Shown: positions 31,851 to 44,306 of the stretch, one piece after another
How positions within the stretch are numbered: the first letter of the stretch is position 1
How the letters are laid out: each line of letters opens with the position of its first letter
Assembly (NCBI RefSeq): GCF_905171775.1
Contig: NC_053491.1
Location: forward strand, 229,266,247-229,330,246
Reading direction: 5' to 3'
Length of the DNA: 64,000 bases
From: Rana temporaria
Taxonomy: Eukaryota; Chordata; Amphibia; Anura; Ranidae
Made by a program: the position numbers and the translations under genes
Notes under the pieces: model-generated
Databases searched by the model: none
Told to the model about the DNA's origin: nothing
What the model saw: the letters and a program-made list of their open reading frames with translations, nothing else

Positions 31851-32570
31851 TTAACCGGTTCCCGGCCATGCCACACAGATATACTGTGGCACAATGGCTC
31901 TCCTGGGTAACATCCTGTATGGGTACGTCCTACCCTTTTTCGGCCATCGCTGCATGGCAGGGGACCCAATGCGTATGTCCGGCGGGAACGATCTCCTCCG
32001 GCCACGCATGATGGCGTACACGAGTGCCAGCATGGGGATTTGTGTGTGTAAGTGGAGAGGGGCCATATTGTTTGTTCCTACTAAGTAGGAAAAACAATAT
32101 GTCTTCTCTCCTAGTCAATCCTGTCCCCATACAGTTAGAACACACTGAGAGAACACACAGTTAACCTTGATCGCCCCCTAGTGTTAACCTCTTCCAAGTA
32201 TAAATGAAAATGGTCCCAAAAAAGTGTCCAAAAATTATGAAAATGCCGTAAATCTTTCCCATAGTTTGCAGACGCTATAACTTTTGCGCAAACCAATCAA
32301 TATGTGCTTATTGCGATTTTCTTTTTACCAAAAATATGTAAAAGAATATATATTGTTGCTGTTTTTTTGTTTATAGCGCAAAAAAAAAAACTGCAGAGGT
32401 GATCAAATACCACCAAATAAAGCTATATTTGTGGGGAAAAAAGGACGCAAATTTTGTTTGGGTGCATCTTCGAACAATCGCGCAATTGTCAGTTAAAACA
32501 ACGCAGTGCCAAATTTTTTAAGTGCTCTGGTCAGGAAGGGGGTAAAATATTCAAGGGCTGAAGTGGTTAA
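31851..32570 (-). mobile_element. TTAA-bounded non-autonomous transposon (family K1), inverted orientation
   Basis: Bounded by TTAACCGGTT and AAGTGGTTAA. The block with GATCAAATACCACC..., AATTGTCAGTTAAA and GCAGTGCC is the reverse complement of the start of the copies at 35099 and 55569. TTAA targets suggest Kolobok or piggyBac class. Confidence 0.7.
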
Positions 32571-32672
32571 AGATGACAACACGATCGTCTGTGGGGAAAT
32601 AAATCCACGCATTTTCAGAATCAAGTCGACGCATGCTTGGAAGCATTGAACTTCATCGTGTGTACAGGGCAT
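32571..32672. mobile_element. Harbinger-like MITE fragment
   Basis: It contains ACACGATCGTCTGTGGGG, GCATGCTTGGAAGCATTGAA and CGTGTGTACAGGGCATAA, the inner and right end blocks of the 45939-46356 family. Confidence 0.55.
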
Positions 32673-33890
32673 AACAGTAGGCATTAAAAACAGGGGTTTA
32701 GTTGCACACATTTGCAAATACATGCGTAAGCAGCAGGCCCCAGCAAGGCAAACTTTTGTGCTGCCCTAGGCTTGACTAAACTTGTGCACCCCCTAATTTA
32801 AATATCACCCACCCCTTCTTGTCAAGGCCACACCCCGTTCTGTTTAAGACCCGCCCTGGGATTTTCAAGAGGGGACACTAGTTCTTAGGGCCTGGGGGGG
32901 GGGCATTGGATTCCCTTAATTTGCATAGATTTCCTCTTACTTCCTGTTTGACTATGGGGCAGGAAGTGAAGAGAAATCTCTGCAATGGGACAATGATAAT
33001 AAAAAATTAAACTAACAGGGGCTATAACCCTTCCTTTTAAAAAAGCTAAGAAAAAAATCTCATCATTTTATGGAGAGGACTAGGAAGAGATAACCATGCC
33101 AATGGTGCAGCAGAAAACATATAGCACAGTGAGGAAGGTTTGTGGTCCAGGATGAAAGAACAGTCAAAATTAGAAGCAGCTTGCATTACACTAACAGTGT
33201 AACACAAGCCGGCAGGGACTGTTTCCCTGCTGCACCCCTGCAAAGTGCTGCCCTAGGCCTGGGCCTTGTTGGCCTAGGCCAGGATACAGCGTTGCTGTAT
33301 CCTACAGACCCCTACTAACGTAGAAGAGTCTCCACAGTGGGCGCACATGTATTCTGATGGATAGATGAAGGGTAGATGACTGGAGGGAGCCCAACCCTCC
33401 TTAAAGGCACAGGAACACTCTGAACACCCAGCACATTGCACAATGGCAGCAAAGATGTCAGTGTGTTGCCTGACCAATAAGACAACAATACAAAAAAAGG
33501 TCACTGCCCCCACCTATAACTGGTATTCACAGCAAGGAGCACTGGAAGGGCAAAACGCATGTCAAATAAAACCTAAGAAATTCCAAGCTTAACTTACCAA
33601 CCAGCCTGCGACCAACCAAATTAACCTGCCTAACAGTATGCATTAAAAACAGGGGTTTAGTTGCACACATTTGCAAATACATGCATAAGCTCCAGGCCCT
33701 GCCAAGGCACCCTGTATCCTGCAGACCCTAACTCTAACTTTGAAGAGTCTCCACAGTGGGAGCACATGTATTCTGATAGATAGATGAAGGGCAGATGACT
33801 GGAGGCAGCCCAACACTCCTTAAAGGCGCAGGAACACACTAAAAACCCAGCACATTGGCAGCAAAGGTGTCAGTGCGTTGCCTGTCCAGT
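32666..33890. repeat. Local tandem duplication, unit about 970 bp, with an insertion in copy 1
   Basis: ACAGTAGGCATTAAAAACAG at 32666 recurs as ACAGTATGCATTAAAAACAG at about 33633. The following ATCCTACAGACC to GGAACACTC block at 33298-33420 recurs at about 33717-33840. In copy 1 the two parts are separated by about 535 bp (32752-33286) absent from copy 2. Confidence 0.75.
32752..33286. mobile_element. Insertion within copy 1 of the duplication, GCTGCCCTAGGC ends
   Basis: It begins GTGCTGCCCTAGGCTTGAC and ends around GTGCTGCCCTAGGCCTGGGC plus CCTAGGCC. Subterminal CACTTCCTG/ACTTCCTGTTTG-type blocks are inverted. It is defined mainly by its absence from copy 2; exact borders are uncertain. 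Confidence 0.5.
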
Positions 33891-33899
33891 GGCACCCAG

Positions 33900-34295
33900 G
33901 TACACCCATCTACTCTCTCCGACCAGCAGTGGTCTTCATTGAAGAATTGCAGCCAAAAACCTCCAACCTGGAAACAAGCGACTCAACTATGCAGAAAAAT
34001 GGCAGCAGGTGCTCTGGACTCATGAGTCAAAATTGTAAATATGTGGCTGTAGCAGGAGGCAGTTTGTTTGCCGAAGGATTGGGGAGCAGTATGGAATGAA
34101 TGTCTGCAGGCAACAGTGAAGCATGGTGGAGGTTCCTTGCAAATCTGGGGCTGAATTTCTGCAAACGGAGGTGGAGATTTGGTTAGGATCAGGGGATTTC
34201 TCTTCTGATAAAAATAACCCATTAACACTTCTATTTCTGAAAGCATTCTTAATTTACAGCATTTTTGCGGACCTGCCTAAAACATTTGCACAGTA
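33900..34295 (+). pseudogene. Tc1-like transposon remnant with internal deletion
   Basis: In broken frames the plus strand reads EELQPKTSNLETS, then a shifted QQVLWTHESKF (first Asp region, Asp to His), CRRQFV-like residues, then ATVKHGGGSLQIWG. The second half of the transposase is missing. The sequence jumps near 34190 to the 3' non-coding part and ends with GCCTAAAACATTTGCACAGTA, a Tc1-type terminus. Inactive. Confidence 0.75.
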
Positions 34296-35098
34296 TACTA
34301 TTAGCATTTTTTCAGCTTTCAAAATGTATGCCTCAGATGTTATGAGTAAGGGGGTGTTTCAGAGCACGGGATAAATAATCTGGATCACAGATGCAGTCAA
34401 CGACATTAATAACATGAAATCCATCTGCAAGTGCATGCTTATATCAGAGACTAAGCTCTTGATGGACTGTTGCACAAACTGGCTCTGTGCACTGTGCATG
34501 TGCCTTATTCTGTGACAAAAGGGATGAGCTGACGTGAGGCTCCCTTATTTCATGTGACAAGCATGTCTTATGTTATATATGTATACACCACAGAAACATG
34601 TGAAGCATACAAGCGTTTCATCTCCACATCTCATCTTTGGAAGGATGAAATGAAATGTGTTAGGATTTTTGCAAGCTATGTTTGCTCAATACAAGATGGG
34701 TTATTGAAACCCTGTTACCGTCAAATCAGCCGCATACCTCCCATCCCCCTGCTGTGTATACTGCCAATTATTCTTTCTTGACAAAAGGACAATACAATGT
34801 AATAATAAGTTGGCATTGCATAACCTTTTTTATAAAACAGCCTTTTCCATGTTGGCAGTTATATAGTCCATGAATACAGATGAGCGAACAAGATTGGAGA
34901 GATTGGGATTTGACTCAGATCACCCAAGTTCACTCTACTGCAAATCTGAGGCGAAGGATTTTTAAAAGTGCGCTCGTAACTCTGCAAAGATTATAATGAA
35001 AAGAGATGATTGACCAAAATCAAGATTAGACTACTCATACACCGCCCAGTAATCAGAGGAGTGGATTTTTAAAGTAGTCCAGTCTTCTGAGCAGATTT
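34296..35098. other. No recognisable gene
   Basis: AT-rich. Nothing supported. Confidence 0.5.
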
Positions 35099-36777
35099 TT
35101 AACCACTTGACCTCTGGAAGGTTTACCTCCTTTAATGACCTGGCCATTTTTTTTGCAAAATGGCACTGCGTTTTTTTTAACTGACAATTGTGCGGTTGTG
35201 TGACCCTGTACCCAAATAAAAATGTTTGTCTTTTTTCCCCACAATTAGAGCTTTCTTTTGGTGGTATTTGATCACCTCTTCGGTTTTTATTTCTTGCGAT
35301 ATAAACAAAAAAAATAATAATTACAATTTTGAAAAAAATAACAATATTTTTTACTTTCTGCTTTAAAACACAAAGGGGCAGATCCACAAAGCAAGTACGC
35401 CGGCGTATCTACTGATACGCCGGCGTACTTTCAAATTTCCCGCGTTGTACCTTTGTTTTGAATCCTCAAAACAAGATACAACGGCATCTGGGTTAGATCC
35501 GACAGGCGTACGTCTTCGTACGCCTTCGGATCTAAGATGCAATTCTTCGGCGTCCGCTGGGTGGCGCTCCCGTCGTTTTCCGCGTCGAGTATGCAAATGA
35601 GCTATTTTCGACGATCCACGAACGTACGAGCGGCCGTCGCATTCTTTTACGTCGTCTCTAGTCTGCTTTTTTCGGCGTATAGTTAAAGCTGCTGTTTGGT
35701 GGCGTACTCAATTTTAAGTATGGCCGTCGTTCCCGCGTATAATTTAAATTTTTTTTTAGTCGTCCGTGAATCGGGCTGGACAAAATTTACGTCCACGTCA
35801 AAACAATGACGTCCTTGCGACGTCATTTAGCGCAATGCACGGCGGGAAATTTAGGGATGGCGCATGCGCAGTTCGTACGGTGCGGGGACGCGCTTCATTT
35901 AAATGAAACACGCCCCCCTACTTGCCGATTTGAATTAGGCGTCGTTACGCCGCGAGAGATACACTACGCCGCCGTAACTTACGGCGCGAATTCTTTCAGG
36001 ATTCAAACCAAAAAAAGTAAGTTACGGTGGCGTAGCGTATCTCAGATCTTTGTGGATCTGCCCCATACAATACAAAAATAGAAAAAAAAATGTCTTCATT
36101 AATTTAAGCCAATATGTATTCTGCTACATATTTTTGGTAAAAAGAAAATCCCAATAAGTGTATATTGATTGGTTTTCCGCAAAAGTTATAGCATCTACAA
36201 ACTATGGGATATTTTTTTTTTACTGTAATAGCAGTGATCAGCAACTTATAGAGAGACTGCGATATTACGGTGGACAGTTGGACAATAACTGACACTTTTG
36301 AGACCAGTGACACTAATAAAGTGATCAGTGCTAAAAATGGCACTGCACTAATAACAATGACTGGGAAGGGGTTAACATCAGGGGCGATCGAAGGGTTAAA
36401 TGTGTGCCTAGCCTGTGTTTTACTAAACTGTGGTAGGTGCTTTTACTAGGGGAAGGCATTAGTCCATGTTCTTGCTTTACAGGAGCACAGGATCAATGCC
36501 TTCCCTACTGACAGAACGGCAGTCTGCCTTGTTTACATAGGCAGACTTCCATTCTGTCTGTGTAACGAATGATCGCCGGGTGGCGATGGACAATGAGTCC
36601 GCGGTGCCTGCCGATCAGCTCCTGCTGTGTATAATCACAGTGGGAGTGGGCTGTCGGGGGCGCACCTGCCCACCCCCAACCAGGAAGTGCTGGATCACGG
36701 GAACCTAGCACATGATCCATCACAGTAGAGCCGCTTTTCCACCATATATCTAAGTGAAACGGTCAGCAAGCGGTTAA
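35099..36777 (+). mobile_element. TTAA-bounded non-autonomous transposon (family K1), split by a CpG-rich MITE
   Basis: Ends are TTAACCACTTGACC and, inverted, TTAACCGCTTGCTGACCG, with TTAA at both borders. Halves 35099-35374 and 36065-36777 are colinear with the uninterrupted copy at 55569-56460 (AACTGACAATTG, GGTATTTGATCACCTC, ATTCTGCTACATATTTTTGG). Confidence 0.75.
35375..36064. mobile_element. CpG-rich MITE (GGGGCAGATCCAC family), copy 3, nested in K1
   Basis: Ends are GGGGCAGATCCACAAAG and CTTTGTGGATCTGCCCC. Subterminal perfect hairpin GTACGCCGGCGTATC/GATACGCCGGCGTAC at 35396-35429. Flanks AAA and ATA. Confidence 0.85.
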
Positions 36778-38165
36778 ACATTACCTACAGTGCCTATGAA
36801 CTATATTAATGTATATTATTAAATATGCGTTCGGTTTGGCCCACACTTTAAAGCATAAGTATAATTACAGTAGACTTTTCATTGCTTTTTTATTATACAT
36901 GTAAAATTGATCAGATTAAGGTTAAAGAAGACAAAGTACATTACAGTTTACAAATGATTGTTTTTGTGTATAGTTTGTAATTTTTTATGTACATGAAGGA
37001 ATCAAATGTACTCATTAAATAGACAGGTTCTACTTACTTCTGTACAGTGTTACACAATTGTGTTGCTTTACTGCTCTGTCTTGTAATGCAGGTATATTAG
37101 TCATCTGACTATTTGAAAACTATGCACCGCCTGTAATCTCAACAATTTATAATCAGAGTCTGTGCTTTTGTAATCGCAAATCCACCTTTCCTCTACTGTC
37201 TAATCTACAAGTCTCTAAATTTAAAGTATATGTAAACCGAAAGGTTGAGTTTTGTTTTAAATAGAGTAGGGAATGGTTAAAACCCGGGCGGGTCATTTAC
37301 CATCGGTGTACCATTAGGGAAATTTCCCTTCACTTCCTGTCCTAGAAATGCAACAGGAAGTAAGAAGAAAGCCCAAAGTGAGGGGAATTCTCCTTTTAGA
37401 CAGTTGTCCCCAAAAGACAGTAGGTGCCCTCATTTGATGGTTTCCCTTTACCTTTTGTTTTCGAGAGAACTCTAAAATATCTGATTCCCCTAATTATTTG
37501 TCCTGGTGAGAATGGTTACCAGTGCAAACAAAAGGTTGTATCTCCCCAATAGGGACACAGCATTAAAAACTTGACAGACGGTCTAACCTTTCCCTGCTCT
37601 TTTGCAAACAAAAAAATAGGTTCTGAAGTTAACAGCGAGATTGACCAATAAAATGCCTACATTTCATAGGGTGCTCATCCCCTTCACATCCCCTACCCCC
37701 CAAAACAATATCCCAGTGTGGTCCATAGTTCCACTAGCCAGTTTTCTAGACCTTCTGTGGCCTATCCATAACAACGCACATACGTGTGGTTGCACACTTT
37801 GGAGTCATTTACCAAGAGGTCAGTCTTATTCAGAAACACTGCTTAATTTGTCTAATTAATTTGGTTTTATATAAAACATGGATTAAAAGTAGATTGATTA
37901 CCTTTTTGATTTAAGCACAGCTGTTTTTTTTTTTTGTTTTGCAATACCTTAAGCAGCTCATGGATTGATTTTACTTGTTACCTGGAGCCTCTTTAAGTAG
38001 ACTGATGTTATTGCTTTCTGTATATACGTCATCGTGTGATTTATATAGAACTTATCTCCCTTATCAGTTTTTTTAAAGGGCAATATTGTCTCTATAGCTA
38101 ACCAAAGCACCCCCACCAGCATTTTCAAATTATTTATACTCCTGCAGATATGTTTTTAGGCTTGG
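36778..38165. other. No recognisable gene
   Basis: AT-rich. A short inverted pair ACTTCCTGTCC/ACAGGAAGT near 37332-37360 hints at an old MITE. No supported coding. Confidence 0.45.
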
Positions 38166-38713
38166 TTCACACCTATTCATTTTTTGCAGAAACGCACTAT
38201 AGTCCAGTTAACATGGTTTCCTAAGGGACATGTTCACATCTATGCTTTTTTTTCAGCTGCTGCATTTTCGGAATGGGTCAGGAACTTTTTTAGTGCTTTT
38301 TTTGGTTCCATCGACCTCAATGGAGAAGCTGCGGAAAAGCATGTAGTTTTTTCCCACAATTTTACTGTGATTTTGCCACAATTTGCATTTTTTAATCTGC
38401 CCAACAACAAAGTAGGCCAAAAAAAGCATATAAATGCAAATCAAGGGCAAAAAAATGCAAAATGCACTGTAGAATGCACCAACTGAATAAATGCTAATCA
38501 AGCTATGATTAAGCATTGACACTCAATGCGAAACGCTTCAGCTGTTTATCCCACTGTGTGCTGATACCTGTAGTGCATTTTTTTCCTGTACCCAATAAAG
38601 GGCACGTCTTTTTTCAAGTTACTGGAGTGCGGCTGTCCATATCCTTATTGTTTTTGTAGATCCAAAGATATAGGTTGCCTTAAACTATAAGCAAGTCCCA
38701 ATGTTTCCTGTAA
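38166..38713. other. Repeat-like sequence without identified ends
   Basis: TTGGTTCACACCTATTCATTTTTTGCAG-type sequence followed by GAAACGCTTCAGC and an AATAAA at about 38596. It resembles repeat-derived sequence. No gene supported. Confidence 0.35.
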
Positions 38714-38952
38714 TGCCTTGTACACACGATCAGAATTTCTGATGAAAAAAGTCATACGGAATTTTTTCATCGGATATTGCGACCGTGTGGGGCCATATCG
38801 GACTTTTTTCCGTCAGAGTTTAGAAATAGAACATGTTTTATTTTTTTCCGATGGACATTCAGAGAAAAAAACACGCATGCTCAGAATCAAGTCATTTTTC
38901 TCGGCTCGTCATAGTGTTTTACGTCACCGCATTTTGGACGGTCGGAATTTGG
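38714..38952. mobile_element. Harbinger-like MITE, right-truncated
   Basis: The left end TGCCTTGTACACACGATCAGA follows TAA. It contains GCATGCTCAGAATCAAGTC and CGACCGTGTGGGG. No matching right end found before about 38952. Confidence 0.6.
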
Positions 38953-39582
38953 CAGCTGGTCCTTGAGCCCATGCTGCCCCGAAATTGTGGGCTCCATGAT
39001 GGCACTGAGAGTGATGGATACACAGGGGAGGCAGGCTGGCAGCGGTGTGCTGTGCTGTGCAGAATGATACCTATTATTTCGCAGCCAGCAGGGAGGGGCA
39101 GGCCCAGAGTACCAGTAATGCTCTGACCCGGCCCAATGCAGCTCGGGACTCGAAGGGTAGGAGCTGGAGTGGGAGCTGCTGAGTCGGCAGCACTGAGAGC
39201 CCACCTGCGGAAGTAGCATTGTGGATGGTGTCATGGTGAGCCCAACTGTCCATCATTGTTTGCACCGAAAGGCTTGGAATGCCCAGAGGGATGCTCCCTC
39301 CTCCGCCCCTCCTTCTGCCTGCTTGATTGTATAGGTGAGTCCATTGCTGGAGGTGGGCATAGAGCCACAAGTTTACATGCACTGTATCTCCACTGGAAAA
39401 GGGGGGACTACATGGATGGAATAATGGTGCTGGGGGATATCAAGTGTGTATGTAGCTATGTTTGGGGTAGCTTGGGTGGCTATAGTGCTAGAGGTATCAG
39501 GGATGTAGAGAGGCCACAGTGTAGGGGTATCAGGGATGTAGTGGGGTCACAATACAAGGGGTATCTTATGGTATATAGTTAC

Positions 39583-39858
39583 AGTGCTGGGGGGAATATC
39601 TAGGGTGTTGAGGGGTCAGAGTCCTGGAGGGATATCTAGGGCGTAGAGGAGTCAGAGTGCTGGGAGATATCTGGGGTGTAGAGGGGTGAGAGTGCTGGGG
39701 GGATATCTGGGGTGTAGAGGGGTGAGAGTGCTGGGGAGCAGAGGGGTGAGAGTGCTGGGGGGATATCTGGGGCGTAGAGGGGTGAGAGTGCTGGGGAGCA
39801 GAGGGGTGAGAGTGCTGGGGGATATCTGGGGCGTAGAGGGGCCATAGTGCTGGGGAGG
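39583..39858. repeat. Minisatellite, 38-39-bp and 25-bp units
   Basis: GATATCTGGGGTGTAGAGGG followed by GTGAGAGTGCTGGGG is repeated about seven times. Short variants lacking the ATATCTGG part occur at about 39730 and 39790. It gives a repetitive Pro/Ser/Leu frame on the minus strand that I do not regard as a gene. Confidence 0.85.
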
Positions 39859-41128
39859 CATCAATCTAGCAGATATATTATATGCACAGGACAGCTGTTA
39901 CTTTATGTATGTAGTATTTCCCCACTGTTTCTTTGCTGTACAGAATGATTGTTCATGTAGTAAATGCGGAGCTCCACCCAAAAGGGGAAGCTCCGCTTGT
40001 CTGCCTCCTACCTATTTGATGTCCGTTTACCTGCGTTGCCTCCATTGTAGGGGCCCCAGAGCATTACTTTGCCTAGGGGCCCATGATGCTATTGAGACGG
40101 CTCTGCTCCCCCTTAAGCTGCAAAGGCAGCAGCCAAAGGTGTACAGATGCTTTGCAGCTGTAATTATACCCACTACCCAACACACTGAAAATGCCCAATG
40201 CAGGTGGTTGCAGTGCAGTAGTGCAGGGTTTAGGTGGTTAAAACAGGCAATGAGAAAGTGACATATCACCTCCTTACCGCCTGTCAAACGCCCTTGAAAA
40301 TCAATCTGTGCAAGCAAGTGTAAACAAACTCCTAGAAGATAAGTCTGGCCTTGCATTTAACTCCTGATGAGCCTCCCTATTGGTCAATGAGGCTGTTTGT
40401 TAAAATAAAGTGACCTGTCATTAAAAAGGATCCTAAAACCAGTCTACCTGCAAAAGGAATGGTCGAATACTTACCTTGTTCACTGACAATGCCCAACTTC
40501 TACTTTCAAGAAAAAATCTTCTACTGAAGTCCTCTGGGAAAAATGACACTTCCATGATCTTTTTGGTCTCCGGCAGTGCTCACTGGTTTTCCCAGTGTCT
40601 CCAGACTCTGTGTCTTTTTAGATATGGAGGTCAGTAAGCGGAACCAGTGATTGGGGGATCATGGAGATCACAACTCCCTAAAGTGTTAGTTTCTCATCAG
40701 AGCCACATTTTGGCAGAACAGACAGCAGGAAAGGTATTTGGATAGGGTTCGCTTTTCACATTTGAGAAAATCCCACTCTATGTTTGATAAGTGTTCCTAT
40801 TTACACAGCATGGCTAAAAAAACGAAAAGGAGAAGGTGTCATGGTTGACTGCAGTCATTTCTTAACTAGCTCAGCATTATCTGTCGCAGTAGTTAGACTG
40901 GAGTCTGGCTGAGTCCAGTTCTCATTAACATACAATGGAGAAACCCGGCTACTTAACCTTTAACCCTATGTCAAGACATTGTTCAAATTTAGTACAACTG
41001 ATGAGATATTTGAGATATCAGACAGGGTTAATTGTGTTATGCACAGCTTCCTAGCCCCTTTGATAAAAAGAGAACTAAGCAGAAAAAGAGCAGCTAAAAA
41101 AGGTAAGCTGCAATTTTTTATATTTTTT
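39859..41128. other. No recognisable gene
   Basis: Frames at 39905-40261 and 40027-40356 overlap on opposite strands and carry no domain. Confidence 0.5.
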
Positions 41129-41410
41129 TAAAGGATAAGTTCACCTTTGGAATATGTTACACTTGTATCTAGGGTGTAATATGTAACGTGTTCCAGTACC
41201 TGCCCTGCTTACTCCCCCCCCCCCCCGCCTCTTTCTCTGTAACACTGGGCAGTGGATCCTCTCTCCTGCAGCTGCCATCATATTCAAATTGGTGCTCCGG
41301 CATCTGTAAATGAATGCGCTACAAGTCCCATCTTCCAATGTGGTAGACGGCTTGTAGATCTCAATGGACTGTGAGGAAACGATTGAGCGCCCTCATAGTC
41401 CATTGAAAAC
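41129..41410. repeat. T2-like MITE, left end clear
   Basis: It starts TTAAAGGATAAGTTCACC, the TTAAAGG-type T2 end, with the hairpin TTACACTTGTATCTAGGGTGTAA. Related to 31465-31735. Right end not found. Confidence 0.5.
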
Positions 41411-41625
41411 CCATACAGAGGTGCAGACAAGAAAGCTGGAGGAAGTGTCTGCAGGAGCCAGACACAGCACCGCTATCCACTGATCACGGGGACGAGTGGT
41501 GGCTGGTGCTGTATATATTGGAAGCGGGGCAAACATGAACTCTGATGGGTACAATGTTTTGCAGACTCCTGTAGGAAAATATAAGGAATGCATGATTTTT
41601 CTGCAAAATATGCACTTCCCAGCCT

Positions 41626-42480
41626 CTTTATTAGGTACACCTTGCTAGTATCGGGTTGGACCCCCTTTTGCCTTACAAACTGCCTTAATCTTTGTGGCAT
41701 AGATTTAACAAGGCATTGGAAACATTCCTCAGAAATTTTGGTCTATATTGACATGATAGCATCACGCAGTTGTTGCAGATTTGTTAGCTGCACATCCATG
41801 GTGGGAATCTCCCGTTTCACCACATCCCAAAGGTGCTCTATTGGATTGAGATCTGGTGACTGTGGAGGCCATTGGAGTACAGGGAACTCATTGTTGTGTT
41901 CAAGAAACCAGTGGTGAGATGATTTGAGCTTTGTGACATGTTGCATTATCCTGCTGGAAGCAGTCATCAGAAGATGGGTACACTGTAGTCATAAAGGGAT
42001 GGACATGGTTAGCAACAATATTCAGGCAGGCCATAGCGTTTAAACAATGCTTAATTGGTACTAAGGGGCTCAAAGTGTGGCAAGAAAATATCCCCCCACA
42101 CCATTACACCACCAGTCTAAACCATTGATACAAGACAGGATGGATCCATGCTTTCATGTTGTTTACACCAAATTCTGATCCTACCATCTGAATGTTGCAG
42201 CTGAAAGCGAGACTCATCAGACCAGGCAACGTTTTTCCAATCTTCTATTGTCCAATTTTAGTGAGCCTGATGAGAATTGTAGCCTCAGTTTCCTGTTCTT
42301 TAGCTGACAGGAGTGGCCCCTGGTGTGGTCTTCTGCTGCTTTAGCCCATCTGCTTCAAGGTTCTATGTGTTGTGCAATCAGAGATGGTATTCTGCATACC
42401 TTGGTTGTGAAGAGTGGTTGTTTGAGTAGCTGTTGCCTTTCTATCATCTCAAACCAGTCTGCCTATTCTGACCTCGCATA
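41626..42480 (-). pseudogene. Tc1-like transposon remnant, minus strand
   Basis: The minus strand at 41967-41743 reads HVTKLKSSHHWFLEHN, then LQWPPQSPDLNPIEHLWDV, which contains the catalytic Glu, and NLQQLRDAIMSI. Upstream (42000-42480) further transposase-like sequence is broken by stops. The left end near TTATTAGGTACACC matches the terminal part of this Tc1 family. Confidence 0.75.
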
Positions 42481-43342
42481 CTAGCTCATTATGAAATACT
42501 TTTAACTTTATCTGATTTGTGTATTCTATTGTCTAATGTATGCCTGTTTTAAGCTTCAATAAAACCTTTTGATTGTGAAAAACAAAATTAAATACTTATC
42601 TTAGTTCGATACCCTGCAGTACCGCCCGCACTCCGCGGGCTGACATCTTTCCTGGAGTTACTTCCAGGTTTTGCGGGCTCAGACACTGTGATTGGCATGC
42701 GCATGGGTGCCGCCAGTCGTGACACGGGTCCTGAAGAAACGGCACAAGCTAGCCGTTTCTTCAGCGTGCATGTGCCGATGATGTCAGCGGCAGCATATAC
42801 AGTAAATCCTTGGCATGCAAGCATAATTCATTCCAGAAACATGCTTGTAATCCAAAGAACTTGTATATCAAAACGAATTTCCCCATAAGAAATAATTGAA
42901 ACTCAAATGATTCATTCCACAACAATTTATTCATAGGTCCTTCAGTTTACAGTCCATATAAAAAGATTATAGCAATGTGATAAGTTGTGTAACCATGAAA
43001 TGTCCATCCACAAATGGAAGCCTCTACAAGGGGATTAGAACAAAATCCAGCAGGAGCTACAGAGTACAAAAGAGAAGAGAGGCGCCTCCAAGTATTGCAA
43101 GTCAAACTTTATTTAAAAATGTTGCAAAACACTCTCAAACCAAGTTACTCTCAAACCAAGGTTTTACTGTATTGTAAATATCTCCTAAACTATATTTACA
43201 GTACCTATAGGTAAGCCTTACTATAGGCTTACCTGTAGGTAGGATTAAAGAGGAAGACTTTACTTCCTCTTAAAGTTTTGCTAGATGAATGTGGACATGT
43301 TACAAATATAAAGCAGGTATGCTGATTTGGCTGCAATAATAA
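42481..43342. other. No recognisable gene
   Basis: It includes a short inverted pair ATAGGTAAGCCTTACTATAGGCTTACCTGTAGG near 43207-43240. Nothing else supported. Confidence 0.45.
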
Positions 43343-43717
43343 GGCTGTACACACAATAGGGATTCCCGGCAGTAAAAAAAATCCCGGGGAGAAAACCGAA
43401 AACCTGCTCGGTAACTTTCCCACAGTACACACCAGAGGTTTTCCCGTCGGGAAAACTGTGGTGAGAGCTTTGGCTGGGAATCCCGGCCGTGTGTATGCTC
43501 CACTGCAGTGTTTCCTATAGGGAAACTGCCGGGAAAAAGACCACCGGGAATCACGGCAGGAAAAAAAGAGAACATGTTCTCATTTTTCCTGCCGCGATTT
43601 CCGGCGGTTTTCCTGTTGGGAAAACTGTCATGGAGCATACACACGGCCAGTTTTCCCGGCCAAAAACTGTCATGGCAGTTTTGTCCTGATGGCAAAACTG
43701 GTCGTGTGTACGAGGCA
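43343..43717. mobile_element. Harbinger-like hairpin MITE (CCCGGCAG family)
   Basis: Left flank TAA then GGCTGTACACACAATAGGG. Right end GTCGTGTGTACGAGGCA then TTA. The interior is a set of GTTTTCCCG/CGGGAAAAC inverted units. Same family as 23976-24202. Confidence 0.7.
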
Positions 43718-44036
43718 TTAGAACCAGGAGGCCAGAAAGGTAAAAGGCCAAGAAGAAAAAGTTGAGATCAACTTATAGCTTCTGCTACCTGATTGATTTG
43801 ACATGGGGTTTTATGGAAGGTAACCTGTGATTATTATATACTGTATATTTTATGATGTGTTCAGTATAAATAGTTCATGTTATGACAGGCTTGTGTTTTT
43901 TTTTGTTACTGAAAGCATTATTCTACATGAGTCTAGGTACTATGTCACTGCTTCTTTTCTCTCTCTAGAGGATCCAGTAGACAGCATTTTGTAATAAGTG
44001 ATTTGAAGCAACGCAGGGTGAAATCAGTCACTTTTA

Positions 44037-44306
44037 GGCCTCGTACACACGACCAGTTTCCTCGGCAGAATTCAGCTTCCGACCGAGTTTCTGGCTGAAT
44101 TCTGCCGAGGAAACTGGTCGTGTGTACACTTTCGGCCGAGGAAGCCGACGAGGAGCTCGACGAGGAAATAGAGAACATGTTCTCTATTTCCTCGTTGTTC
44201 TATGGGAGCTCTCGTCCCGCCGAGCTCCTCGGCGGCTTCAGTGCTGAACTGGCCGAGGAACTCGATGTGTTTGGCACGTCGAGTTCCTCGGCCGTGTGTA
44301 CGAGGC
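44037..44306. mobile_element. Harbinger-like MITE (TTTCCTCGGC family), copy 1
   Basis: Ends are GGCCTCGTACACACGACCAG and CGGCCGTGTGTACGAGGC, preceded by TTA. Long internal hairpins of TTTCCTCGGCAGAATTCAGC with its complement, and GAAATAGAGAACATGTTCTC. Close copy at 49095. Confidence 0.78.

Noticed and set aside
39636..39864. Pro/Ser/Leu repeat protein on the minus strand
   Set aside because: It is a translation of the minisatellite and is open in two phases at once.
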